A DNA stretch of 64,000 nt from JALEFZ01 sp038527485 (GCA_038527485.1 JBCBFT010000024.1:1-64000); one strand, 5' to 3'. Numbered from the stretch's first letter, positions 8,431 through 17,460 are shown. Notes: a model not told the origin generated them from the letters alone. Numbers and translations: made by a program.

Positions 8431-9429
8431 CTACTGCTCCAGAGGATTATATACAAAGGTGAGCATCATCAGGAAAGAAAGGCCGAGCAGGATAATGGCG
8501 ACTTTGACAAAAATCGGGTAGCGATCCTGCACATAGCGGTAGGTAATGTTTTGAATCTTGCGCGTTTCCAGCTGCGAAATCTCTGCAAAGACCTGCTGTA
8601 AGCGGGCAGAGCCTCCTGCATGAAAAAATTTCCCTCCCGTCATGGCTGAGATACGCTTAAGAGTTCCTAAGTCTAAATCAGACGGGATAGCAGGCATATT
8701 TTTCTCGACGACAGGTACAGCTGCGTCCCGTCCCATCCCGATGGTGTAGATACGAATCCCCTGCTCACGCGCAAGCTTCGCTGCTGTGATAGGGTCCAAC
8801 TCTCCTCGATTGTTCGCTCCATCTGTCAGTAGCACCATGACTCGCGAATTGTTGTCGCTGTAAGCCATCCGATTGATGCCCATGCCGATGGCCGAACCAA
8901 TGGCAGTCCCCTGGCGAGGAATCAAATTGAACGAAACGGACTGAATCATGCGAGAAAGCAGATTGTGATCCAATGTCAAAGGTGCATACGTCAACGCATC
9001 AGAAGCAAACAAGATCAAGCCCATGCGGTCCTGAGGTCTTCCTCGAACGAAAGAGGTAGCATGTGATTTAGCTGATTCCAGTCGATTAGGCAGGAAGTCT
9101 GTGCTTTCCATGCTCCCACTGATATCCAGTAAGACCATGATGTCAATCGCCTCAACCTTTTCTTCGATGATCTCATCGGCACTCTGTGGTCGAGCGATGG
9201 CAAGAATCAGCAAGGCAACAGCAAGCAGCTGGAAAGTTCTCGGGAGGTGACGCATGAAAGCAAAATTCCAGCCTGTTTGCTGTAGTTTGGAAGGATCGTA
9301 ACTCAGCCGAATGACCAGACGCTGGGGTTGGTAGAACCTGATATACCAAAATAAATACAGAGGCAGCAGGAATAATAAAACCAGCGCCTCAGGATTTGCA
9401 AATAGATCTATGCCCAACCATGCTTTCAT
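8431..9429 (-). CDS. BatA-like von Willebrand factor A membrane protein
   Basis: The protein has an N-terminal aerotolerance-type membrane region (residues 9-26, LFANPEALVLLFLLPLYLFW), a second helix at about 65-78, a vWA domain with a perfect MIDAS (LLDISGSMEST) and TDGANNRGE, and a C-terminal helix (IFVKVAIILLGLSFLMMLTF). This is the BatA/BatB architecture that in Bacteroidota accompanies MoxR ATPases; no MoxR or other bat gene is nearby, so it is an orphan copy. I prefer the start giving MKAWLGIDLF. An in-frame start 24 codons upstream (9501) is also open. It is divergent from the M1-like gene. Confidence 0.85.
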   Translation of the reverse strand: MKAWLGIDLFANPEALVLLFLLPLYLFWYIRFYQPQRLVIRLSYDPSKLQQTGWNFAFMRHLPRTFQLLAVALLILAIARPQSADEIIEEKVEAIDIMVLLDISGSMESTDFLPNRLESAKSHATSFVRGRPQDRMGLILFASDALTYAPLTLDHNLLSRMIQSVSFNLIPRQGTAIGSAIGMGINRMAYSDNNSRVMVLLTDGANNRGELDPITAAKLAREQGIRIYTIGMGRDAAVPVVEKNMPAIPSDLDLGTLKRISAMTGGKFFHAGGSARLQQVFAEISQLETRKIQNITYRYVQDRYPIFVKVAIILLGLSFLMMLTFVYNPLEQ

Positions 9430-9572
9430 AACCGTAACAAATATGGGAGCTAAGGGATCAGGATGCAAGTTAAACAGGTGGTGAAAATAGCCATTCGCCA
9501 TCAGAGTCTGCCCGTCATGCGGCCCTTCAACGAATCTTGTGTATCTTAGCCCGAAATAAAGAAGGATTTTTT

Positions 9573-11045
9573 ATGTGGATCAGATGGATTTTGTGCGGGA
9601 TCGCGTGTGTATTTATCCAGCCAACTTTAGCCCAGTCAGACAATATTTTTGGTCTCTTTAATCAGTACGATGTCATCCACTATGACCTGGACATACAGGT
9701 CAGCCATCAGATCCCTCGTATCGCAGGTACAGCCAAGATCCAATTTGAAACGACAGCTCCTTTGAAGACCCTCCTACTCAATATGGGGCCTCAACTGGAA
9801 ATCGCTTCGCTTACATGGTCTGGCAAGAAGTTACCCTATGAATTCTTAGGTGAATTTCTCAAAATATCTTTTCCGCTCACCTTATCTAGAGGAAAAGTCC
9901 ACGAGGTAACGATTGTATATTTCGGTGATTTAAAAAGTGAGAGTGAATATCCCGTGTGGGAGCGAAACACTCGTGGTCAAGTCCAGGCCAGTCTCGTTGA
10001 GGTACGCATCCCTTCCTATTATTGGTGGCCCTGCAAAGCAGAAGGAGACGACTCAGCAGATAGCATGTCTATGCGCATTTTGTTCCCTGAAGAAGAACCT
10101 ATTTTCGCTACAGGTCGAGAGGTCCGTGTGACAGAAGAGCCTGGTCGCTTTCTTCAACATCAGTTCCAAATCAATCATTCAATTCGTCCCCAAGAAGTCA
10201 AAGTCTTGATTGGGAGCTTTGAGACTATAGAAGAAGTGTTTGAAGGACTCGAACAAAATATGCCCCTCACTTATTTCATCCAACCAGGACAAAACGCCAA
10301 CGCCAGAGCGCACCTCAAGCAAGTACGACGCATCCTCAAAGGCCTCGAACAATACTGGGGAACGTATCCCGCTTACTCCGAAGGCTACCAATGGTTTCAG
10401 CCTATGGGTCAGCAATCCAGCTTCCTCCGCAACAACAAATGGGGATTTGATCCGCTACTCGTTCGTGACATCGCCCGTAAGTGGGTCAGCACGCAAGAAA
10501 GTCCCCAAGACAGCAACAACCGCTGGTTTTACCAAGCCTTTATCCAATATGCACCCGTACTCTTGATCGAATATAACTACGACAAGAAGGCCGCTAGAGA
10601 GTATATGGATGCCCAAGACCAAGAATTTGCCCAAACAGGTGCTCTCTTTCATAGCCTTCGCTATCATGTAGGTAATGATCCTGTGTTTTTCGCTGCCATG
10701 AAAAGCTTTCTCGAACAACCCGTCGATGTAGATTTTTTGGACCATGTGGAGCGGACCTTGGGAAAAGAGACATTCGATTTTATGTCGACCTACATCGAAG
10801 CGCGAGAAGTTCCCATCATCGAGTACTACACTGAGCGGCAGCGAAAAAAACTGACATTTTCTTACCGCCTGATTGGTCCTAAAAATCTCGTCCTACCCTT
10901 TCAGGTCATCATTGGGGATGAATTTTATACCTTAGAAGCAGGAAGAGAGTGGCAATCCAGTATATACAAAGGAGCAGGCGTACAAAAATTTTCCGTTCAG
11001 AAACCAGATATCTGGTGTGAAATCCAGGAGGTCAACCGAGAATAA
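9573..11045 (+). CDS. Secreted M1 aminopeptidase-like protein lacking the zinc site (pseudopeptidase)
   Basis: The start giving MWIRWILCGIACVFIQ was chosen because it leads straight into a signal peptide ending at TLAQ and has AAGGAT upstream. The 490-residue protein follows the M1 plan: an N-terminal beta saddle (YDVIHYDLDIQVSHQIPRIA), a region at the place of GxMEN (PMGQQSSF), then the peptidase helices. Where M1 enzymes have HExxH-x18-E, this one has Arg298-Asp299-Ile-Ala-Arg302, and Gln321 at exactly the right spacing. All three ligands and the catalytic Glu are replaced, so zinc peptidase activity is not expected. It is shorter than active M1 enzymes and probably acts as an exported binding or scaffold protein. 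Confidence 0.82.
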   Translation: MWIRWILCGIACVFIQPTLAQSDNIFGLFNQYDVIHYDLDIQVSHQIPRIAGTAKIQFETTAPLKTLLLNMGPQLEIASLTWSGKKLPYEFLGEFLKISFPLTLSRGKVHEVTIVYFGDLKSESEYPVWERNTRGQVQASLVEVRIPSYYWWPCKAEGDDSADSMSMRILFPEEEPIFATGREVRVTEEPGRFLQHQFQINHSIRPQEVKVLIGSFETIEEVFEGLEQNMPLTYFIQPGQNANARAHLKQVRRILKGLEQYWGTYPAYSEGYQWFQPMGQQSSFLRNNKWGFDPLLVRDIARKWVSTQESPQDSNNRWFYQAFIQYAPVLLIEYNYDKKAAREYMDAQDQEFAQTGALFHSLRYHVGNDPVFFAAMKSFLEQPVDVDFLDHVERTLGKETFDFMSTYIEAREVPIIEYYTERQRKKLTFSYRLIGPKNLVLPFQVIIGDEFYTLEAGREWQSSIYKGAGVQKFSVQKPDIWCEIQEVNRE

Positions 11046-11136
11046 AACCCTCATTAGGGAACCTCTTTTTCCTATCCTCCACTCCTAGACATTTTCTATC
11101 TTGTGCATTCAAGTCAAATGAATAGCTCATTTTCTT

Positions 11137-12453
11137 ATGCGTCCATTTTTCATTTCCCTCAGCCTCTATCTGAGTTTGTGCTTTCTCACAGGCTGTCCAG
11201 CCTTACTTGATGTACAAGAAGGGGCCTCCAATTCACCTAATTACCCTCCGCTGATCACAGATGATGTATCCTACCAGCGCAACATCCGAACGGTTACCCT
11301 TTATCTTGGAAACGTCCCTGAGTCTTATCCCGTCATGCGGCTCTCTCGACGTGAGGTCCTTACATTAGAGTTCGACGAATGGCTACCCGAAGACCAGCCC
11401 GAATCCAATTTATATGTAGACATTGTGCATTGCAATGCAGATTGGACACCATCGGGGCTCGTCGCACCTGAATTTTACGAAGGCTTCCTCAACGATCGTA
11501 TCAACCAATATGCACGTTCCCGATTCACCAAGATTCCTTATATACATTACACCTACTCATTTCCACAAGAAGATGAGTTTTTCAAAAAAAGTGGAAACTA
11601 TCTCGTCAAAGTATTCCGCAACAGCGATCCCAATAATCTGGTCCTCACCAGAAGATTCATCGTCGTCGATGAGAAGGTCAACCTCGCCCTCAAATACCAG
11701 CTGAGTGATCGCTTCCAGCGGGAGGAGCTACGCAATATTGCGTTTGATCTTGCCCCAGGTAACCTAGACATACTCGATCCCAGCCGAGACATTAACGTCC
11801 AAATCCTTCAAAACTTCCGCTGGGACAATCGCCTCCAAAATCTCAGCCCCACCTTCCAAAACGAACGCAACTACGAATATCAAATTGAGCTACAGGATGC
11901 ATTCTCGAGTGGGAATGAATTTCGAAGACTTGAATTGATGAGCACACAACTGTACGGGGGAAATGTACAAGACATCGAATTTCGACCTAACTCCACAGAT
12001 GTGTACCTCTTCCCAGACAAGCTCAAATCGACGAATAAATATGGTGCGCTACGGGATAGAAATGGAAGCTTCTCCATCCGGAATGACGAATATCCAGAAC
12101 CCTGGCTCACCTCTGATTACCTCAACACCTTCTTCTTCCTCAAAGCCAATGAGCCTTACCAGGGACAGGTCTATGTATTTGGGGAATTGACCAATTGGCA
12201 GGTTCAACCAGAGTTTAGATTGGATTATAATGCGACCAATCGGAGATATGAGGGAAGTTCCTTGATCAAACAGGGGCTCTATGATTATCAATATGTATTG
12301 GTCAAAAATACGGATGCGATCCCCGATCCGAGTCCTCTTGAAAGCGCACACTACAGAGGAGAAAATTTTTACTCCGTGTTGGTCTACTATCGAGGTCCTA
12401 TGGACCGAGCCGATCAGTTGCTAGGCTTCCTTCCTATCAATTACTTTGAATGA
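11137..12453 (+). CDS. Type IX secretion system plug protein (DUF5103) lipoprotein
   Basis: The 438-residue protein has a lipoprotein signal peptide with LTGC as lipobox (Cys19). The body matches DUF5103, the family of the PlugA-type protein that closes the periplasmic side of the SprA translocon: YQRNIRTVTLYLGNVPESYP, the NADWTPSGL region, the SGNYLVKVFR segment, and FGELTNWQ with the YQYVLVKN end. Its presence fits the T9SS cargo protein at 34909. The ADP-ribosylglycohydrolase start directly touches its stop codon, so the two are co-translated. The DUF5103 call is firm; the PlugA function is by homology. Confidence 0.87.
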   Translation: MRPFFISLSLYLSLCFLTGCPALLDVQEGASNSPNYPPLITDDVSYQRNIRTVTLYLGNVPESYPVMRLSRREVLTLEFDEWLPEDQPESNLYVDIVHCNADWTPSGLVAPEFYEGFLNDRINQYARSRFTKIPYIHYTYSFPQEDEFFKKSGNYLVKVFRNSDPNNLVLTRRFIVVDEKVNLALKYQLSDRFQREELRNIAFDLAPGNLDILDPSRDINVQILQNFRWDNRLQNLSPTFQNERNYEYQIELQDAFSSGNEFRRLELMSTQLYGGNVQDIEFRPNSTDVYLFPDKLKSTNKYGALRDRNGSFSIRNDEYPEPWLTSDYLNTFFFLKANEPYQGQVYVFGELTNWQVQPEFRLDYNATNRRYEGSSLIKQGLYDYQYVLVKNTDAIPDPSPLESAHYRGENFYSVLVYYRGPMDRADQLLGFLPINYFE

Positions 12454-13518
12454 ATGATGCTTGATCTTCACACACGTGTCTTGGGCATGTTGTACGGGAC
12501 AGCTATCGGCGATGCGGCTGGGGGGCCTGTTGAGTTCATGGAGCCTTCGCTCGGCAAGTCCATCTGGAAACCAGAGACCCAACTTTCTGCCCAACACATT
12601 CAAGCGCTTCACTCGAGATTTCAGCTAAGAGAGTCTACACGGGAAGCTGAGCCATTTGGATACTGGATAGCAAACGCACCCGTAGGAACTATAACAGATG
12701 ATACGCGATTCAAGCTCATCCTCATACAAGCTTTTCGACAGGAAGGGACAATCAATCGTGCTTCCATCGCACGTGCGATCTTAAACTTTACCTATCCCCC
12801 ATCGGCAAGTCTAGCAGAAACTTGGCTCTCTGAGTTCAGAGAAGCCGCCCATTGGGCACTAGGAGAGGGAGGCTTACCACCTGATAGGATGTGGGGAGGG
12901 ATCGAAAGCTTGGCAGGGCAACTGATTTTTTTGCCGATCGCTGCCTTACATCCAGGACAGCCTGCCGATGCCTACCTTCATGCATGGTCAGCCAACATCT
13001 TCGATACAGGCATTGCCAAGGATCTCAACTCCGCAGCCGTGGCGGGACTATCTGTAGCCCTCGTAGGCGGGGACTGGCCTGAGATTCGTCAGCAGATGAT
13101 CACCGTAGATCCCTACAAGTTTGGTCAAGCACTATATGGAGAAAGACCGCTGCAAAAATGGCTACATCTAGCAGAAGAAATCGCCGCACAAGCCAAGAAA
13201 AGACCTGCGATCTTATTCGATTTGATGGAAACACACTTGCAAGCGCAAGTATGGTGGGAGGCTTGGGTTCCCCTTGTGGTAATGTTCGCTTGCATAGACA
13301 TGGTCGATGGCCATCCGCTAGCTGCTATGCAACTGGCGCTCGAATTTGGTCATGATACAGATTCCAACCTTCAGCTGATGGGAGCGTTCATAGGTGCCAT
13401 GTACGGACCTGAGATTTTCCCTTTAGATATGAGGCATAAAGTACAGCAACAGCTTCAAATTCAATATGGAGAAGATCTGGAAAATTGGGTTTCTGTCTTA
13501 TTGAACCTATCCAACTAG
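12454..13518 (+). CDS. ADP-ribosylglycohydrolase (DraG/ARH) family protein
   Basis: The 354-residue protein has the all-helical ARH fold markers. These are GTAIGDAAGGPVEF near the N-terminus, the metal-site motif TITDDTRF (about residue 73), and the C-terminal metal-binding GHDTDSN (about 300). Both halves of the dinuclear magnesium site are intact, so it should hydrolyse an ADP-ribose-protein or -small-molecule bond. It begins immediately after the DUF5103 stop, an unexpected partner for a secretion plug. No ADP-ribosyltransferase is visible nearby. There is no signal peptide, so it is cytoplasmic. Confidence 0.88.
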   Translation: MMLDLHTRVLGMLYGTAIGDAAGGPVEFMEPSLGKSIWKPETQLSAQHIQALHSRFQLRESTREAEPFGYWIANAPVGTITDDTRFKLILIQAFRQEGTINRASIARAILNFTYPPSASLAETWLSEFREAAHWALGEGGLPPDRMWGGIESLAGQLIFLPIAALHPGQPADAYLHAWSANIFDTGIAKDLNSAAVAGLSVALVGGDWPEIRQQMITVDPYKFGQALYGERPLQKWLHLAEEIAAQAKKRPAILFDLMETHLQAQVWWEAWVPLVVMFACIDMVDGHPLAAMQLALEFGHDTDSNLQLMGAFIGAMYGPEIFPLDMRHKVQQQLQIQYGEDLENWVSVLLNLSN

Positions 13519-13768
13519 GTACCGTTTGATTGTTGCTACAAATGAATCATCTATAGTCGAGAATCAACAGTTCCTCCCATCTTTATTCTTTCCCCTGACC
13601 TATCTTAAGGAAGAGGTCAAATGTTGAGACATGATCCCGAAAGGGAGGACCTCTTATATCTGTCTTTCTACTTACATGCTTTACATCAAGATCCCAAATA
13701 CAAAAATGCTCCCTACTGGGAGCACCTTCGTTCAATGGCAAAATGATCGAATAGTTCTAAAAGGTATT

Positions 13769-13927
13769 TTATGGATTGAGCATCGAAAGGGCTTGTTCGA
13801 CGCTGTCTACTTGTAGTGCCACATCATGCGTGGGTATGATTTGGCCTTCGCCTACCAAGGCAAGGACGGTCGCCCCAAGCATCAAAAGAGATGCGATCAC
13901 GATCAATACTTTTCTTGCCTTTTTCAT
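13769..13927 (-). CDS. 52-residue putative secreted or membrane peptide
   Basis: On the minus strand a short frame begins with MKKARKVLIVIASLLMLGAT, a textbook charged-then-hydrophobic signal or anchor. It continues VLALVGEGQIIPTHDVALQV and ends DSVEQALSMLNP. GGCGAGGAG lies just upstream of the ATG. No homologue is recognised. The opposing-frame ORFs here look like chance. The well-formed N-terminus and the ribosome-binding site are the only evidence. Confidence 0.5.
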   Translation of the reverse strand: MKKARKVLIVIASLLMLGATVLALVGEGQIIPTHDVALQVDSVEQALSMLNP

Positions 13928-14547
13928 ACTCCTCGCCGATTAAATAGTGAATCTCGAATTCCTGTTCTGACTTTAGGAATAAAACGGGTATGTACTTCTT
14001 TACCCTACACTTCATTCCTTCTTTCTTATTCTAAATGTAAAACGGATTCCTGGTCTTTTTTACATGAAATGGATAAGCGTGGCGTTTGAGTGAGTAGACG
14101 TGGAATATGAGATAGTGAACACGAAAAACATAGTGTGAATGGGAGGGTTAAGAGAAATATAAATTCGAAAACAGACTTCTATCAATTAGAAAGTGTTTAC
14201 ATCCCAAAAATTTATGTGTATATTTTCTTTCGAAATCAGTTTTTTCTAACTAGAAATTGGAAAAAGCTTTGTTTGGGAAATGATTGTTTTGTACATATGC
14301 GAACATTTTCTTGGAGATTTGGTACAAATCTTTTCTATCAGGCATATGAACTTCGCGAAAAGTCTATAAAATTGGATAGAAAAACTAATATCCAATTTTT
14401 TAGGTAGTCATAATTTTTTGTAAAAATGATTTTATAATTCCTTACCTTTACCACGAAGTAATTATATGTTCGGTTTTAGTATTGAGATTAATCGTAATTC
14501 ACATGCTACAACTGATTTTATTAAGCGCAATTTTTTAATTTTTTTAT
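13928..14547. other. AT-rich intergenic region with the RRM-gene promoter and leader
   Basis: About 620 bases contain no convincing gene. A 90-codon plus-strand frame at 14135-14407 has no recognisable features and compositional signs of chance. The right end holds a promoter (14417-14450) and an A/T-rich leader of about 90 bases before the RRM gene. Confidence 0.5.
14417..14450 (+). promoter_or_regulatory. Putative Bacteroidota-type promoter of the RRM gene
   Basis: TTTG at 14417-14420 and TACCTTTA at 14443-14450 are 22 bases apart. They fit the TTTG / TAnnTTTG pattern with one change in the second element. Transcription would start near 14457 and leave a leader of about 90 bases rich in A and T. 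Confidence 0.45.
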
Positions 14548-14916
14548 ATGAATATTTTTGTAGCAAAGTTGAATTACAACACAGATGAAGATACCGTTCG
14601 CAACGCGTTCGAAGAGTTCGGTGAAGTCGATTCTGTGAAAATTATCATGGACAGAGAAACAGGTCGTTCTAAAGGATACGGTTTCGTTGAGATGCCCAAT
14701 GATGATGAAGGCTATGAGGCCATCAGTAACCTAAATCAGGCGACACTCGATGGGCGTGAAATTGTTGTCAAGAAAGCAGAACCTAGAGAGAATCGTGGCG
14801 GCGGTGGCCGTGGCGGATATGATCGCGGTGGCGATCGCGGTGGTTACAACCGTGGTGGTGGCGGTGATCGCGGAGGCTACGGTGGTGGCGGCGGTGGATA
14901 CCGCAACCGTTACTAA
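14548..14916 (+). CDS. Glycine-rich RRM RNA-binding protein
   Basis: The 122-residue protein has one RRM (residues 1-78) with both signatures: RNP2 as IFVAKL and RNP1 as KGYGFVEM. A Gly/Arg/Asp/Tyr-rich tail (about 87-120) made of RGG- and GGYD-like repeats follows. Such proteins are common in Bacteroidota and Cyanobacteria and bind RNA, often being abundant and cold-inducible. The long AT-rich leader and strong terminator fit a highly expressed single-gene unit. Bacteroidota generally lack classical cold-shock redundancy, so a chaperone role for mRNA is a reasonable inference. Confidence 0.92.
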   Translation: MNIFVAKLNYNTDEDTVRNAFEEFGEVDSVKIIMDRETGRSKGYGFVEMPNDDEGYEAISNLNQATLDGREIVVKKAEPRENRGGGGRGGYDRGGDRGGYNRGGGGDRGGYGGGGGGYRNRY

Positions 14917-14948
14917 TTCTCCCTGAGAAAATAAGACTTGAATGTGAT

Positions 14949-14982
14949 GAGGGCCTTGTCTTGCGACAGGCCCTCTTGTTGT
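14949..14982 (+). terminator. Intrinsic terminator of the RRM gene
   Basis: GAGGGCCTTGTC (14949-14960) pairs with GACAGGCCCTC (14965-14975) with one bulged base and a TTGC loop. The tail TTGTTGTTTG follows. It is 33 bases beyond the stop. Confidence 0.85.
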
Positions 14983-15035
14983 TTGTATCTCACATGTTAA
15001 GGAATGATCCTCTGTTCATTTTCTTCTGTGACAAA

Positions 15036-16145
15036 CTATTTCTTGTCCTCCTTACTTTCATCAATCTGAGGAGGCGTCCAATCTTTTTTCAAGGTATGGA
15101 TACTGCCACCTGTAGAAGCAGCCAGTCTCACATAGTCTGGGTGAAGCTCTCCTCTGATGTCACACAAAATGATCCTAACTGGCTTGTCGATTTTATCGAG
15201 TAGCTCAATGTCTCGAATCGCACTTTTATTGTCTGCAATCAGAATGATTTCCCGATAATCTTCTAGGTATTGAATCCCTGTCAATATGGCCTCTAGGTCA
15301 TTCTCCGCAGCATCTCCTCCATCTCCTTTTTGCATGACATATAGCATAGTAGAGACGATTTCCTCGATTTCATCCGTTCGCGCTCGGTACACCCCTCCTG
15401 TACGACCGATTCGCTTCTGCCATTCCTTTTTCTTGTTTCCATCATTGAAGAAGACAAAGTGCTTGGCATCCGAATGATTGGCCACCATATTCAGCTTGTG
15501 CCACAAGACGAGCTGCGCCCCAAACTTATACATGCTCCCCGTCCAGTCCATGACCACGAGCATATTGTCCCATTCTGGGTGTCGCTCCATGACATGAAAT
15601 ACGGTAGAGTCTTTGATCGTGGCATAGCCTGCAATCAAGGATTTCAACTCTTGAGGCGTACGCACATCTTTGACGACACGTACACGGCGCGGCCTATACT
15701 TGATGACAAAACCATGAAAATGAGATTTGGCTTCCTCCTCTGAGGAGGGTTCTGTCTGAAGGATCATATTCCACTTGATTGTGGGCGAGTTGAGCGCGGA
15801 GTCCAAAGCAAATAATTCCTCCATGCGCCCATTGAGTAGCTCATAATAATCGGTACGCCACTTGGTAATATCCTGTGGGTACAGCGTAAAAACCAAATCG
15901 ATCTCGTAGGCGACAGCCTTAGACGCAATCTTTAACCATGCGCCTGCATTTTCAATCTCATCTTGCGCATACGCCATCTCCAACTTGACATGAGGAGTAT
16001 AAGCACCTAGCTGGTAGATAGGTACTTCCACCTTACGGAAGTCGAGGTTTCGATAAAGAAAACGATCGTCGTCATCGTCGGCAAGCAGGGAGCTATTTGC
16101 TAGCATGCCCAGCAGCAAGGGAATAAGGCATAGATACCGTTTCAT
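15036..16145 (-). CDS. Secreted von Willebrand factor A-like protein
   Basis: The 369-residue protein has a signal peptide (MKRYLCLIPLLLGMLANSSL, cleavage near LLA) followed by a run of five Asp. The N-terminal half (to about 195) matches nothing I know. The C-terminal half is a vWA-type Rossmann domain: VVMDWTGSMYKFG gives a MIDAS with Thr in place of the first Ser, and GGDAAENDLEAI and LIADN occupy the later metal-contact loops. It probably binds a metal-dependent protein ligand in the periplasm or on the surface. It is not near the BatA-like gene. Confidence 0.75.
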   Translation of the reverse strand: MKRYLCLIPLLLGMLANSSLLADDDDDRFLYRNLDFRKVEVPIYQLGAYTPHVKLEMAYAQDEIENAGAWLKIASKAVAYEIDLVFTLYPQDITKWRTDYYELLNGRMEELFALDSALNSPTIKWNMILQTEPSSEEEAKSHFHGFVIKYRPRRVRVVKDVRTPQELKSLIAGYATIKDSTVFHVMERHPEWDNMLVVMDWTGSMYKFGAQLVLWHKLNMVANHSDAKHFVFFNDGNKKKEWQKRIGRTGGVYRARTDEIEEIVSTMLYVMQKGDGGDAAENDLEAILTGIQYLEDYREIILIADNKSAIRDIELLDKIDKPVRIILCDIRGELHPDYVRLAASTGGSIHTLKKDWTPPQIDESKEDKK

Positions 16146-16223
16146 GGGGCTTTGGGTTTAGGCATAATTAGGAAGAAGATAAAAATTATGGTGCTGAATG
16201 TCAATACATTAATAAGGTTCTTC

Positions 16224-16487
16224 TCACCAGGCTTGAGACGTATCGCATATCACTTCTTTTATATTCTCTAAGAGAATACGATGCTGGTGCTTACGTCGAT
16301 TGTACCAGACACTATTGGGATCTTGAACCATAAGCGCCTCTGTATCAAAATCTATCAGTTTACCTGTGTAAGTAAGATCTTCCCATGTGATGACATGCAA
16401 AGTAACTCCCTTCCACTTAGGTAGACGCTCAGATAGTTCCTGAGGTTGGTAGCGTATCGTTCTTTTTCCCATTAACCCAAATTTCAA
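16224..16487 (-). CDS. Small protein with an Sm-like beta pattern, function unknown
   Basis: The 87-residue protein has no signal peptide. From residue 27 the pattern VTLHVITWEDLTYTGKLIDF, then EALMVQDP, then HRILLENIKEVI resembles the strand order of Sm/LSm proteins, including a GKLIDFD turn like Sm1 and an ILLENI end like Sm2. That is a structural guess from the pattern, not a family match. It lies upstream of the vWA gene and downstream of the SDR gene, all on the minus strand. Confidence 0.6.
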   Translation of the reverse strand: MKFGLMGKRTIRYQPQELSERLPKWKGVTLHVITWEDLTYTGKLIDFDTEALMVQDPNSVWYNRRKHQHRILLENIKEVICDTSQAW

Positions 16488-16547
16488 AAAATTAAATTAA
16501 ACATGTAAGAAAATATCGGAATTTAGCTTATTTTCACTCCCGACTTG

Positions 16548-17240
16548 TCATAAGTCCCCCAGCATCGGGCGAATAATGATTTCTTCTACGACCGTACGGT
16601 AACTTGTGTTGTACATCGCCCAAACCATCGAAGCCACATCCTCCGCAGGCATCAATCGCTCCTCTGGCACATCTACCCCTTCCCACGAGGCGGTGAAAGT
16701 AGCACCAGGCATGACACTCATCACACGGATACCATGTGGTTTGAGTTCTTCTCGGAGATTCTTGGAAAAGCCGAGCATCGCAAATTTGGAGATAGAATAG
16801 GAACCGCCATTGGCATATGCCTTCAAACTGGCAATACTCGCGATGTTAAAAATGGTTCCCTTTGCTTCCTTTTTCATCAGCGGAATGACCCCCTTGGTCA
16901 AGTAATAAGTGCTGTCCATGTTGGTCCTAAGCATGCTTTCATACACCTCATCTGCTTCTGCATGCACTTCCCCAGGTTGAAAAAAACCTGCATTATTGAC
17001 TAAGATCTCCAATGGTCCTATTTCTTCATTGAGCCAAGTAGCCATCTTTTGCACTTCAGATTTGTTGGCGACATCACAGGCATAGGTAATCAAATCTGGC
17101 ATCTCGGCCTTGGCTGCTTGCAATCCTGCTTCTCCCCGCGCACAAATCACTACTCGAAACTGTTGCTGATAAAAAGCGCGGGCAATCGCCAAACCAATCC
17201 CCTTAGAAGCACCCGAAATAAAAATAGTAGGTTGAGACAT
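16548..17240 (-). CDS. Short-chain dehydrogenase/reductase (SDR)
   Basis: I start the gene at MSQPTIFISGASKGIG because the SDR cofactor motif should be within the first 20 residues; an open frame continues 20 codons upstream. The 230-residue protein has the SGASKGIG dinucleotide motif, the NNAG motif, the catalytic Ser in NIASIAS and the catalytic Tyr-Lys in YSISKFA. It is a classical SDR, closest in feel to 3-ketoacyl-ACP-reductase-like or sepiapterin-reductase-like enzymes. The substrate is not determinable. It is cytoplasmic. Confidence 0.9.
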   Translation of the reverse strand: MSQPTIFISGASKGIGLAIARAFYQQQFRVVICARGEAGLQAAKAEMPDLITYACDVANKSEVQKMATWLNEEIGPLEILVNNAGFFQPGEVHAEADEVYESMLRTNMDSTYYLTKGVIPLMKKEAKGTIFNIASIASLKAYANGGSYSISKFAMLGFSKNLREELKPHGIRVMSVMPGATFTASWEGVDVPEERLMPAEDVASMVWAMYNTSYRTVVEEIIIRPMLGDL

Positions 17241-17460
17241 GTATGTTGTTTTTTTACAAAAAATAATATCGACAAGAAAGCATCCTTTTAATAGAAACAA
17301 GAACAGGAGATTACAAATAGTCCTTTTTCATCATGGACATGCCTTTTCTCCCTTGTTCTTCCACTGGATTTTTCCCTTCAGCCCAAAATATACGATCTTA
17401 CTGCCTTTTCTGGTTTATTAGAAGATAATTCCCTTTTTTCGTAGTTAGACAATCAAATAC

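Noticed and set aside
14135..14407. A 90-codon frame in the spacer before the RRM gene
   Set aside because: AT-rich, Phe/Lys-rich with no motif, and its end runs into the promoter region. It looks like chance.
16548..17300. An upstream start (17300) for the SDR gene
   Set aside because: It would put 20 extra residues before the cofactor motif, which is atypical for the family.
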